NCBI GenBank assembly: GCA_030141605.1
Contig: JAQGDQ010000114.1
Span: forward strand, 434,001-498,000
Source of the DNA: Tubiluchus corallicola
Taxonomy: Eukaryota > Priapulida > Priapulimorpha > Priapulimorphida > Tubiluchidae
Length of the DNA stretch: 64,000 nt
Direction: 5' to 3'
A model generated the notes under the pieces. The model had not been told where the DNA came from. It ran no database searches and saw nothing but the letters and a program-made list of their open reading frames with translations. Made by a program: the position numbers and the translations under genes. Shown here one piece after another: positions 15,723-53,270 of this stretch. Every line of letters starts with the position of its first letter. Positions within the stretch are counted from its first letter, which is position 1.

Positions 15723-16700
15723 CCTTATATAGTTGGTTAATTATACTCATCATTAATAGACCAAGTTAGACTTAATGCTACCTAAAATTTATAGGCTCAT
15801 TTAACTGACGGCTGTTGTTTTGGTTACCTCTAAGAATCACCACGTATGAAAACTAATTATTGATATTGCAAATATTTGTATAATTAAAAGTTTATCAATT
15901 CGATTTTCGAACTTCTATGGCTTATGTGTACCTCTCCGCGTGTTCAATCCATTTCCCTACCTCCTGTTATAGAATATGGACGCGGCTCGTTTCGTGTTAG
16001 CTAGTATAACATTATGGGTGAAGAAGTAATGAAGTGTTTAATTACGGTTAAATACCTACTAAATAATTCAGCTACGCTTGCTTGGCGTTCCCGAAAGACA
16101 GGATGGCACAAAGCATCACATATAGCTGATTAGGTAAGTGCTGTGTATGTAATCTTTTTTATTAACTTTATAATTTTTAACTCCTTTAGCTTGTACATTA
16201 CCATGCTGCTGCCTTAATGCTGTCCCAACTGTCGATAAGTAACCCACTGTTAACATGACTGTTTTATCTGTTGAAGTTTTCGGCGAAACCGGGATTAATC
16301 TCAACTCTTTTTGTTTTTAACGTCTTTACTCGCTGTTTTTAGCGATGGCACACCTTCTAATTAATGACTTTATGCATTAATCATTCTGCACACATCCGTT
16401 CTGTAGTCGCATAATAATTGATCCCATAACTGTTATGCTCTTCTCATTTCTGCTGCAATTTGCATTGCCCTGCCCCCACTGGCTTCAGCAAATAACGTTT
16501 ATCAGAAAAGTTTAATATATAATACACACAGTGCCTACACGCCCTAGTGTTTTTAGTATACACGGCTTCGTATTGATTTTTAATAGTCGTATATGTTAAG
16601 AAAATTAACCAGAATGCTTAGCGCTATTTAAATAGCAAGTTGCCTGGCAATTGCCCGATGTTATCAGTGTCAGTGTCTCTGTTTGACAATATGTTAGTTA

Positions 16701-16981
16701 CTGCCGGGCATGTGCACATGCAACCACTCTAGTTGGAAGCAAGACAGGAAAGAGGTCTAGCCAACTGTAACATGTATATAGGTTGAAATCTAATCTAACA
16801 AGTAGGCTTATTCCTATTTGAATAGATGTTTTTCAGGCTGCGTCTCTCGGTAGTTGCTTTACGAACTCACCCTTGAAATGTGCACTTCCTGCGAGCGAAT
16901 ATTGTTTCAGTATCTCTCGTGCGCTGCGCATTGTTATTAAGAAAAAGGTCGGCGGCAATTATGTGTTAATGCCGGGCATGA
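16701..16981 (+). promoter_or_regulatory. Possible pros upstream motifs
   Basis: TGCCGGGCATG occurs at about 16702 and again at about 16971, and CATGTGCACATG at 16709-16720 is a perfect 12 nt palindrome. They lie within 310 nt upstream of the pros start codon. Function unknown. Confidence 0.25.
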
Positions 16982-17005
16982 CAGGTGGTATAGGTCGTTG
17001 TAAGC

Positions 17006-42560
<25,555 letters not shown>

Positions 42561-44570
42561 ATAGTTCTTATTGTTGTTTGTTTAGACTTTATTTATTTTC
42601 TAATCGTCTCAGAGAATTTAGCAGTTTCAGTGAAACCAGAATTTACGTCACTTTTTCTTTTTGAACTACATAATTTTAATATCTGCTTTATACCATTGTA
42701 TTGAATGTTAAATTTGAACATTGTGGAGAATACATGTTGTGCTAGTCTATACGTACCATACTACAATCATTTTTATATCAATTTAATATTTGTTCTTTTA
42801 AATATCATGGTTGGAATGCTGAATTCTGTAAAAAATGGCCTCTGTGAGTAGACACTAAGGTACAACAAGAGAATTTTGGCAATGCTTCAATTTTGATCAA
42901 TTGTGTTTTCTCTAGCAATTCTGAAAGGTGTACGCTGAACTACTTGCTATTAACCAATTTCTTCTTCCCTTTATTGCTGACCTTATTATGAGATCCGATT
43001 GCATATTAACTGCTTTACCGAGAGATTTGTGTTTCATGCCTGTTATTAAAAAACCTTAGCAAAGATGCAGGCCTACTTTTAGCTTTATTGATATTATTTT
43101 ATGCATTTAATAGAAATACGATCTCGATTATCATAATGTGTAATACCAAAGTGACCAACAATGCCAAAGATTATGCTGGTTTCATTGTAGCTGGTCTTGC
43201 TACATTTGTGAAGTCCTCTACTGGAGAACTTTTATTATTTATTCAATTAATACAATTTATACAATTAGATAAGTAACGTAATGGACTAAAGAATTGAACA
43301 GCATCAGTATAAACTTCCAGTAGTTTCAAAGGTTTTATTAACTCCATGGTCTAGCTTGAGCAATACTGTAAATGTATTAAACTTCAGGATTAAATTTCAG
43401 ACATTTTGAATTAATTTTTGGAATGTACTAGTATTGCCTTTAAGACTAAATTAAATTGCATTACTGAAATGTATTGTACTATTTACTTGCGTACTAAATT
43501 AAATAGTAATAAACTTAGTTTAAGCAATTTGTGTTAAATTAAATGCCCTTGCAGTATGTCCAATTATTCACACTGTAGAAACACTTGGTAACTTTTAGTT
43601 TGTTATCTATTGAATTATTAGTAGTGGTAAACTAATACCGTCTACTGTCAGCCTAACAATGAAATATTAAGTAATAATACGAGTATTAGGTTAAACATAG
43701 AAGTAACATCAGTAGGTGCTTGTCTGTCGTACAAGAGTATAACTAATGTAGCATTAATTTTTGAGACGGCATTTAAAATTGGTTAACTTTATATTTTTTG
43801 ATACTTGTACTGTAATACGATTTTATTGTGATTGATATCCTTGCTTAAAACTCTGTGTGCTTATTAGAGTGTATTTCCTGTCTATTTTTTCAACAGTTTA
43901 AATCTGTAACTTGCTATTTGTTTTTGTCAAGCCGCCTTCCCATACGTGTGTGAGTATTTTATTTTACTCCCATTAAAGTTCCTGCATTATTGTTCTGAAT
44001 AAAATGGTGTCTTGGTTATACTGTTCATTTTACCATTCCTTACCAATATTTATAAATCTAATAATGTTTTGTTAAGCTTCTGTGAAGTTACACGATATTT
44101 ACCAAATCTTATTATTACTCATAAGATTAAGAAATCAATGATTTCAGCAAATGTGTATAGTATAATTATCGGTGTATTTTTCTATTTATTGGTCAGTGTG
44201 TATTTGCGTGTTTAAAGTCATATTCATCTGGTGTGCCACTTTCAGTATGAAATTGAAAAACTTGTGCTGGTGTCATAAATGACATCTATTCCATCATCTG
44301 TAATAACAAAAATTTAATCATCACATTTGGCTATAAAAACTTATGAAACTATCATGCTGATCCTAACGGGCTGCTAAATAGTTCGTTCAATATACACAGT
44401 GTTTGTTATACTTTAATACAAAAAGTCATGTATATACGTGTTTTAATGTTTTTAACTCATCTTTGCATAACTTGTTAGTGAGAAAGTAATTTACAAATGG
44501 CACTTTATTTAATCTGTGAGAGCATGCTGCTATATTCATGGAATATATTGCCTTTAAAAGTATATTTATA

Positions 44571-44577
<7 letters not shown>

Positions 44578-44603
<26 letters not shown>

Positions 44604-44622
44604 CATTATTATTATAGTAATT
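44578..44622 (+). repeat. (ATT)n microsatellite
   Basis: ATT repeat with ATC variants. Confidence 0.75.
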
Positions 44623-46580
44623 CTTATTATATTTAACTTAAATGTAAATTGATATTGATGTACATGTACCATTTTATTCATTCCTTCAATAAACTTGTTT
44701 ATTATCTCAAGTTCTATTGCTTAGAAAACCTGCGGTCTTATCCATGTTTATCTATGCATCGTGATGTCCTTGCACCTGTCATTTTTTCGAAGTAAATGAG
44801 CCTTATTAGGAAAGATACAATTTACCTGGCACAGTCACTTACTTTACTGCGCAGTTCCTGTACTCGAGTATCGCAAGACTGACTGGGCTACTAAAGGTGG
44901 CATAAAGAAAACTAAGGAAATTAACGATAATTACAGGAAGAAACTAATAGAAAGAGGAGATGTGCCTGAAGCGTAGATCCTGCTTTTTCTAATCCACTGA
45001 GATCTGTCAGGTATTAGTGTTAACTTATAACGTCCTGGGACGACGAGGTAATTATAGTATCTTAAAAGTGTCTAAGTATAACAGTGAGCATAGAAGTTTA
45101 ATCTATGCATCAGTGATGTAGTAAGTTTCATTTAATGAGGTACTCCCGAAACTCGTTAAGCGTACTTGTTGAATTTTGGTAATTACAGAAAATTTGTCCA
45201 TAAAGTCGATTTTAAATTATTATTGGGTGACTGATTAATTTTTGATATTATCAACATAACACATTTTTAGCCTAACTGTGTTAACGAAAAATTTAGAGGT
45301 TACAGGTATCAAAGGGTAAAGTGGCGATCTACAGGCGTACACTGTGACACTTGCTCCTGTCTGCTATTGTAATTTGAACTTACCTACGAGGCATTAATAA
45401 GCATTTTCTATGAACTAAAGCTGACTAAAATGCTTTTATTGGGAATAAATAGGTGAAGCAAAAATGTATTTCTTATGGGAGAAGAGTTATAGGTAAAGAT
45501 TATGAACGTATACATCGATGTAGCTTTGTTTTATTATTGTTAGTGACAATGGGTGCAAAACCTATTAAAATTTCGTGCTTTAAAATAATGACAAAGTTGG
45601 CAGCGCCATCTGCATTGTGTCGGTGAAACAAGATAACTTCGAGGAGTCCAGGCGCTGGCAACGTGTGTCAGTTCATCCGTTCTTCATCTGTCTAATTGGG
45701 AGTTAAATTCAAAATAGCGTTACTGATTATCAAGGGAAGATGAATAGACGAAAATTTGTGCGACAGGTGTAATGGTAAAGCGTATCATCGCTTGCTGCAG
45801 CCTCCAATATCGAACTTGGCAAGTCCGTCCCAGAGGAAGTGCTAAACTAGCCATTCAAAAAACATTACGCTTGCTTGCAAAATATTATTTCGCAAACGAG
45901 GTTATTCTAATTTTGCACTAAGCTACTAACAAATTACGAGCTGAGAAACGCAATATGTTTACATTTTTTTCTGAAAAAAATTAAAGGAATATGTTTAAAC
46001 TGATTAAAAACTATTTGCGAGTAGATCTATAATCCTAGGCTCCTAGCCTACACAAAGGAAATAATTGTAAACCTGTGAGGACGTATTAGTTTATTATTTG
46101 CAACCTGTTTCATTTACTTCCTGGAGAGTTTTAACTTCGCAGTTAATAGACTGTATCGGGGTGTCTCAAAAATTCCTGATTTTTTTTAAACTATTAATAT
46201 AGTAAAATTTTACAAGCGGAAAAGGATGACAGTTTGGTTGATTCACAAGAATTTCCATACCGTCAAATTTGTTCAGTAAGTCAAATGCGACGATTTTATA
46301 CTTACATATTACCTCATTTCTAAGCAATAATAGTTATTACAGCCATGCAGCGATTTTACACCTGTTCTAGAATCAGTATGGTACCAGAAGAAAACGGCCC
46401 AAAAATTTAAATATACACTAAAAAAATTTCAACTACTAAGTACGAGTTTACCACAAGATAAAATGTCGATTGAATTAAGCGAGACATTTCTGACAGTGAA
46501 ACAGTGTGTATTTAACAGCTAAGAGGCAACTCACTAGCCGGCTAGAAAGCCCGACCTTTAACGTCAATATTGTAATGTAA

Positions 46581-46749
46581 TAATAAACACACCGTCACAA
46601 ACACTTTTATTTCAACAAAATAATCTTTCTTCATTTATAATAAACACACCGTCACAAACTTTTATTTCAACAAAATAATCTTTCTTCATTTATAATAAAC
46701 ACACCGTCACAAACACTTTTATTTCAACAAAATAATCTTTCTTCATTTA
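46581..46749 (+). repeat. Three-copy 57 nt tandem repeat
   Basis: Units 46581-46637, 46638-46692 and 46693-46749. Copies 1 and 3 appear identical; copy 2 lacks two bases (AC). Each holds ACACCGTCACAAAC and TTTCAACAAAATAATC. The near-identity indicates recent expansion. Confidence 0.93.
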
Positions 46750-49700
46750 TACCGACATTAATTATAATCCCTACAAAAGAAATGTTAGATTGAAAGTAAA
46801 ATCTGGCATTTGTGTGTGCTAACTTTTTTTATTTCTTGGTCAAAATTAATAAAAATATAATTATCATGTCTGTGTTGCCATGAATGACTGATGGACTGTC
46901 TGGCTGATTTGATATGACTGATTTTATTTTAATATTTTAATCCAAACTTTACTATGTTCATATAAATATAAACATCACAAACTAATAAAAATACAATAAA
47001 TTATGTCGAACGACAGTAACGCAAATAACAATAAACTATATAACAAATTTCGCCACTGGCGTCTAATTTCAGAAGTAACGATTTTTACGCCACTGACAGA
47101 CAAATGAATGAATGGAAACTTAAAGTTGGATCATAAAATATGTAAAACATAACCGCGTTAGCTTTTGATCGAGTATTATATTAAAGTTGCTACTTAAGCG
47201 GCATACATTAAATTTAGGAATGAGCAAAAACGATAATACCTAATGGCATAATCTTGAATAGGTGTGCATACTTGAGAAGTCTGATAAAAGTGTAGCATAG
47301 TAATTTAGCAACTGTTTTGAGATGCATTATCCTTAAGTCTTTCCTACTCTTTTATTCTTGATTTTCAGACACTATCTGCATGGGACCTGCAACTGATATT
47401 AAATGAGACCGGGCGTCACATGTGATTAGTCCTAGCATGCAATATTACATTAAAGGTGGGCATTAGGGTAACGAGATAAGAAATATATTGCTTCTGAGCA
47501 CTTAGTATGTTGCGTAACTATAGTCATCTAATTCTTCACTTTCCGTGACTTCGATTAGCACAGGTTTTCGACTTAGTAGTCCTAATCTGAACTGTAAAAG
47601 ATCTACAGAGGCATAATAAGCCCATGAAATATTGATTTTAAATTATTTATTTTTGCGGCTTAACAAAATTTCCCAGAATGTATCTTAAGTACGAGTCTAG
47701 TTGTAGCCTATTCACACTGAAATTGCACTACAAACTATTCTTCTAGAGCCACCTGTAGAAATAATGTCTTTCATCTCAGTTAAAGGGCAATGTGTTCAAA
47801 CAATTTAAGTTTCTAAATGGCTAAAACTAACCATGTAGAAACGAAAAGAAATATCTAAAAAGGTATTTGTAAAATATTTTATATCCAAGTGGTTTTTGAC
47901 CACCGAACTTCAAATGCTCAACAAACTTAATGTTAGTCGTTTGGCTCTGAAGCTAATGGAAATTTTGAAAAACAAAAATAAACTCGGCATTCCCACAGTT
48001 TCTAGGTTTGCATTGGTTTAATATCAAAATTTTATAGTGAATCAGAAAATGGTGAATGTACCCTAATCTCATTTACACGTGAATCACACAAGAATCGTGT
48101 TACTAGCTGCTTTCCTTAAATAGTTTGCCGTTTGCGGCTTCCAGTACTCGGCGTCTAATAATAGTGGCGCGGGGCGGCGTACGTCAGACTACATCATTTG
48201 CGAGAATATTAACAGTTCAACAGCACTAACTGATAAACAATTAAATAGTAATATAAGAAGCAAAACTATCCCACCTAAATATAGACGTCGTTGTTTAACT
48301 TATAAAAAATGTACTGATTGTTGAACTTAGCTGAAGAAAATGAATCGTTCACTACTTGGCTCTCTCTATGGCTTCAACCATTCCTTAGCAGGGTTGTTTA
48401 TGATAGTGGTGTGAACAAGTGTCGAGGAGGTTGTAGCAACGGAAAACACATGTTTAGATGACCTATAGATAATCTGGAATGACAACCTTTAAATACGACG
48501 TTGGATTTGTAAAGTTTGGTTTCATGTGACACAATTCAGTACCCACTTGTATCGCCAAAAGAAACTCTAGTGCACCCGTTATTGTTTGTTTTTGCAAACA
48601 AAATGAGAACACCATGCTGCACACCTTTTCCTGTAGCTTCATGGACTGACACAGATCAGGCGCTTAGGAAAGATCTTATTATAATTTTCATTTATCGACA
48701 AAATATTATTTACACGTACAGACAAAAAACCGTAGTTTTGTTAATTTGAACCAACCCCTTCTCATGAATGGATACGTGCATATTTTTGCACCAGCAGCTG
48801 CCTAACTATTTGGAAGAAGCCTCATTTCTGGCTGGCCAGAATGTAAATAGTGTACAGTCTCCTCAGCTGACTGGGCTGCTCACATAGCAAGTGTGGCTCT
48901 ATAGATTTGGATATTTGTTTTCAGTGGAACAATTTTGGTGTTTGTGCCTTCGGCTTCACGTATGTGTTTTATTGATACATGACTCACCTTTGTAATGATC
49001 ACAAGTGAACTATCTTCTCCTGTTTTTGTAATGGCGAACAGTGAGAACTATAATTCATTCACACTTGAAACTTTCTAAATCAATCGACTTTATTATTTTG
49101 TACCAAATTTTACTTTTATTATTACAACATTCTTGTGTAGTTGCATTAAATTAAAAATTGGCCAGTGGTTACTGTCACTGCTTATACGGCATCGGTTTCT
49201 TTTCTAACTTTTTACTTATTACTTTGAACTCAGTACTCGACACTTTCTTATCTAAGAATAGCAGTAGTCGTGGCTGCTTTAACAGACCTATAACTAATTT
49301 TTCTATGTGTAGTTATAAACGGTCGCTCGACGTTCAAATCTCAACTTAGTCAGTTAGTTACTCAAGTTTTTTCTCAAAAAGAAACTAGAACTAAATTACA
49401 TGGAAGTAACAATGCCGACATAGAACTGAAAGCAAGTACAGTGTTCCGGCTCGAAATTATCACAATATCAGGGTACCTGACAATCTGAAAAGTTCAGTAG
49501 TTTGAAAATCTCCATGGACCACTGCGTTGACGGGTTCTATTGTTCCAAGTTTTTAAACTAACATTCCGTCATAACAAACGTTTGATGTTTGTCCGCCCAG
49601 ACCTTGTCTGTCTTCAAGGTAACCGGGTAAATTCAAAAACGTTATAGGTACATTAGAATAAAATACATCGGCATTCTTACTTGCTTTCCAGCTCTTGTTT

Positions 49701-51121
49701 TTGTTTTGGAACAAATGGTCCTGCAACTTTATATAACAGCTCAGTGTGGTCCTTTTGCGGCTAATCAATTGTAGAAGCAAGAGTCTTTCGGGAACAGCTT
49801 ACTCTGCGAGACTACCTAACTACCATATGCAGTAACTTGCTTCAGGTTTCTTGACTTTTTAAATGTGATTTCTGACACCTTATGTGTGTGTGTTTTAACT
49901 AATACATTATATACTATATTTTATATATTTAATATTTTATATATAAGCATATAATATGAATATATAAGCAGTAAATGAAAAAAATATCGCAGGCAGTGAG
50001 GTGGCTGTCAGCACAATTACTAATTTTTTGCATTCTAAATTTATGTAAATGGTCTGGGAATAGCAGCTATTCCTTTGCCATTATAAAATTTGCAAGTATC
50101 ATTGCGCTTACTCGTAGTTTGAGTTTTAGCATTATTTGCGCGAAGCCATGATCTTTCCGCCTTAATATCTGACCTCATGCTGAAGCCGGCGGAGAATTCT
50201 AAGATCACTGCATTCATTTTCCGAGTTTCGGTCATACATCCCATATTTACATTATGGTGTTTGATGTATATTTGTTTTGGTTTCAACTTTCATTTTTCTC
50301 GGTTACATTACACTCCGTCTATAATGAATAAATTGGATGACAGTATACAGCTGCCTAGATGTAATAAGGCGGACTAACCGTCTCCTATGATATTTGCCAA
50401 TTGAATTACATTTTTTTAAAGTTTCTGTACGAATTTTTTTACTGAATAACTTATATAATTTTTAATAAATAATTTATAAGCCAGAAACCACAAGGTTGTT
50501 AGACCTACAATTCTGGTTGACCTACAGTTTTTCAGAAATTTTTCAGTAGCTCCTGCTTTCGAAATTCGACTGTTGGTCAATAAAGTTTCACGACTAATTT
50601 AACTGAATTATCAGGGCAGAATTAAACATTTCGCTTGCCTGTTTTTTGAGTGAGGTGCTAAAATAGAAACGTGAAGCAATGTTTCTAAAAGCATTGTTTT
50701 TTACCAGTTTGTACTGATCTAGGATATAGGTCTAGCTAGAAGTTGCTCATAAATTTTCGCAGCAATAAATAAATATAAAAACCACCTACATTGACATTTC
50801 ACACAACAGAAATTTATACAATTAAACTATGCATAACCATAACTAAACTACAAACTGTCTACACTATGAGAAGCCTGTTTATGCAATTATTGATAAAAGC
50901 TAAAGCACATTGCGTCGCAGGAGCTTTAATCATTCGGCACTTCGTAACCTAGGCCTTTAGGAACTAACACTTAGAGAGTCTCTTTGCAAATGTTTTTACT
51001 TTCTTCTTTTTTCTTTCTTTCTTACTTACTTTTTTAGATTAAAAATTAAACGTATAAAACTGTCAAATTTTATAACTATTTTGTTTAGTGTAAACTGTAA
51101 AGATTAGGAATTCAATCAGCC

Positions 51122-51304
51122 ATGTCGATGTATATGATGTATGGTCTTCACGACATTCACACTATAAAGCCACATTTGTACCTGAGCGGAGCGAAGCCAG
51201 TCACAGCGGAGAGGATCAAAGCACTCGGCATCACTTCTGTCATTAACGTCAGTCGTGACCTTCCACGCATCAAGGTTCGCAACGTTAGATACATGCAGAT
51301 AGAT
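51122..51304 (+). CDS. DUSP exon 1 (61 codons)
   Basis: Encodes the first strands and helix of the phosphatase fold, ending NVRYMQID. The donor is GAT|GTAAGT in phase 0. The ATG region has several Met codons (positions 1, 3, 5 and 6). The first is chosen because it is the first after the in-frame stop; translation could also begin at the later ones with little effect on the domain. Confidence 0.88.
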
Positions 51305-53270
51305 GTAAGTAGTTTTTAGTGTATTTCATCATTCTCAGTTTAACACCTAAAAATCTTAACTGCTGATGATTCTTTGAAGATTAATAAACTTTTAATTACA
51401 ATACAGTGTATCTCAGTGTAAGTCATAAATCAGTGCGTATCATGGTATAAATTTTTTAACAAAAAATTAGATTAACTAAAACCTTTGGCAATTAACCTGG
51501 TTAAATTAGACAAATAGAGCTACTATAAGGTAAGCCTCTCTATTTTCGCTACCTTCTTCAAAGCGTATTTCTCTTAATGATTAACACGTGCATTTCCAAT
51601 AATAGCAAGCATTTCTAGTTAAATGTTTGCACAACAATCTCTAACTGTTATTTTGAGTTTACGAAGGACAATTGAAGGTGCCCTTGTCTTTTTGTATAAA
51701 TTTTAGCCTGTTTATAAAAAATACGGGATGTTAAGTCTCCAAAGTCCTAAACTTTCGATAGAACTCTCCCAGGGACCGGTCCAGTGGCAAATCGGATATT
51801 TTGCCTCGAGAAACTCTTTCGTAGTTCGTGACTAGTGAGGAAGGGCTTTACCTTGTTGCAAAACTGCGCGTATAACATAGAACGTAGAGAGAACATAGCG
51901 CGGTACATATGCTGTTCTGAAATTCCACGGCACTTCAGTTTATGATCGAAAGACGTCTTGTCGAGCTGACGGGCTGAGATGTTGAACCTTATTACTGACT
52001 TTAGTGCCGTCGCCACTGTAATAGGGCGTCAGTTAAAATTTAATTGAGGAGAAGTACCAAAGACCGCTTTTGATCGATGCCAACGCCTATTAGGATTGGA
52101 CGAAAAGCTAAAAGGAAAATCAGAAATCAAAGTGCATACTGACGTTTAAGGCAACCCATATAAGCAAATAATTACTGACATATTACTGACTTCACCATGA
52201 AAAGTAAATATCTTCCTTTTTCTTGTACATTAAAAGAAATCTCGACCTGAACACTTGTGTGCCATTTCAAAACAACTTACAACGAAAAATAACCGGCATG
52301 ATTGGTCTATCATACAAACAAATATTCTGAGTAAATCTGGCTTTCTTTGCTAAGCAAGACACTGTTAACCTGCAGTTTTCACTTACAGGTAGAAGACCAT
52401 CCAGGTGAGAATCTTGAGCCTTATTTCGAGCAGTGCAACAATCAGATAGAATACGATCGATGCAGTAATGGTAAAACACTAGTCCACTGCCTGGCTGGGA
52501 TCAGCAGATCTGTTTCATTAGTCATCGCCTATCTAATGAAACACGATGGTATGACCTTGGAAGACGCTTACAACTTCGTCAAGATGCGACGCCCCTGCGT
52601 GGGTCCAAACATTGGCTTCTGGCAGCAGTTGATTGACTACGAGAAGAAGCTGTTCGGAAAAAACACAATAAGATCAGTGGCTGGAAAAATTCAAACAGTC
52701 AAGGAAGCCGAGACAAAGAAGCCAAAGAACTACCTGTATTCCAAGTCTGACTGGCCAAAGTACACCAGTGATTATCCGCTGGGTAAGAGCGGATATCACT
52801 TTTCTGTGGATTCCACATACGGTAATATCGTCGCAAAAGACAAGGATCACCTGTATGCGTCAAAAAGGCGACCTGTACTCGGATATGGCAAGTATGACGT
52901 CATCTACTTAAATTCGAAAAAGTACGATGATCCATTATTTGTTAAAAGAAGTCCATATCTCAGCACTGTGGAGCTGGATGATCTAGATTACGACGACAAT
53001 TATCGAATGTACTTGAGAAGAAGCCCATTAAGCTACTACTCCCCCGCTTATGAAAAGAAGTCGTCGTTGCTTACTTACAGTGCCTACAACGATCCATTTC
53101 ATCTGAAAACCTATCCTTATATAACGTCCCGTGAAATATACAGTGACCCACTGTACAAGCGTCACGACCCAATTTTGCATAGTTCGAGTAGTTATTATAG
53201 AAATGAACCTGCTCTTGGTTCTTATTACTCCAGATACCCTTCGTACAGATATGGTTCTTATCATTATTAG
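51122..53270 (+). CDS. Dual-specificity protein phosphatase with Tyr-rich tail (gene span, 2 exons)
   Basis: Atypical dual-specificity phosphatase, a cysteine-dependent enzyme that removes phosphate from Ser/Thr and Tyr, probably cytosolic. Exons are 51122-51304 and 52389-53270, joined in phase 0, giving 354 residues. The N-terminus (IKPHLYLSGAKPVTAERIKALGITSVINVS) is the typical DUSP14/18/21-like opening. General acid candidate is Asp64 (VED). The catalytic loop is HCLAGISR at residues 94-101 with Cys95 and Arg101, followed by AYLM, then RPCVGPNIGFWQQL, all hallmarks of the small DUSP class. An in-frame TAA at 51098-51100 fixes the start. After residue 165 comes about 190 residues rich in Tyr, Ser, Asp and Pro, which the usual roughly 190-residue DUSPs lack. 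Exact orthology within the class cannot be settled by eye. Confidence 0.92.
51305..52388 (+). other. DUSP intron (1,084 nt)
   Basis: GT-AG intron. About 51750-52090 looks noticeably richer in G and C than its surroundings and carries an 89-codon minus-strand open frame that I do not recognise; it may be an old inserted repeat. The rest is AT-rich and featureless. Confidence 0.75.
52389..53270 (+). CDS. DUSP exon 2 (catalytic loop and long Tyr/Ser/Asp-rich tail)
   Basis: The acceptor is CACTTACAG at 52388. It begins VEDHPGENL (general-acid loop), carries HCLAGISR, and completes the phosphatase fold by about KLFGKNT. The tail contains at least three degenerate copies of a Y-x-D-P-[LF] unit followed by basic residues and a Pro-[Tyr/Ile] (near 52928, 53088 and 53140), and ends in a Tyr/Ser-rich segment. 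Stop TAG at 53268-53270. Confidence 0.9.
   Translation, partial: VEDHPGENLEPYFEQCNNQIEYDRCSNGKTLVHCLAGISRSVSLVIAYLMKHDGMTLEDAYNFVKMRRPCVGPNIGFWQQLIDYEKKLFGKNTIRSVAGKIQTVKEAETKKPKNYLYSKSDWPKYTSDYPLGKSGYHFSVDSTYGNIVAKDKDHLYASKRRPVLGYGKYDVIYLNSKKYDDPLFVKRSPYLSTVELDDLDYDDNYRMYLRRSPLSYYSPAYEKKSSLLTYSAYNDPFHLKTYPYITSREIYSDPLYKRHDPILHSSSSYYRNEPALGSYYSRYPSYRYGSYHY

Larger units (their letters stand above)
42561..51121. other. Region between pros and DUSP without a supported gene
   Basis: AT-rich with short open frames only. The start is presumably pros 3' UTR; AATAAA signals occur near 43509, 43998 and 44690 but none can be assigned. Contains an (ATT)n run at 44578-44622, a tRNA-like stretch near 45760-45830 and the 57 nt tandem repeat at 46581. 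Confidence 0.55.
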
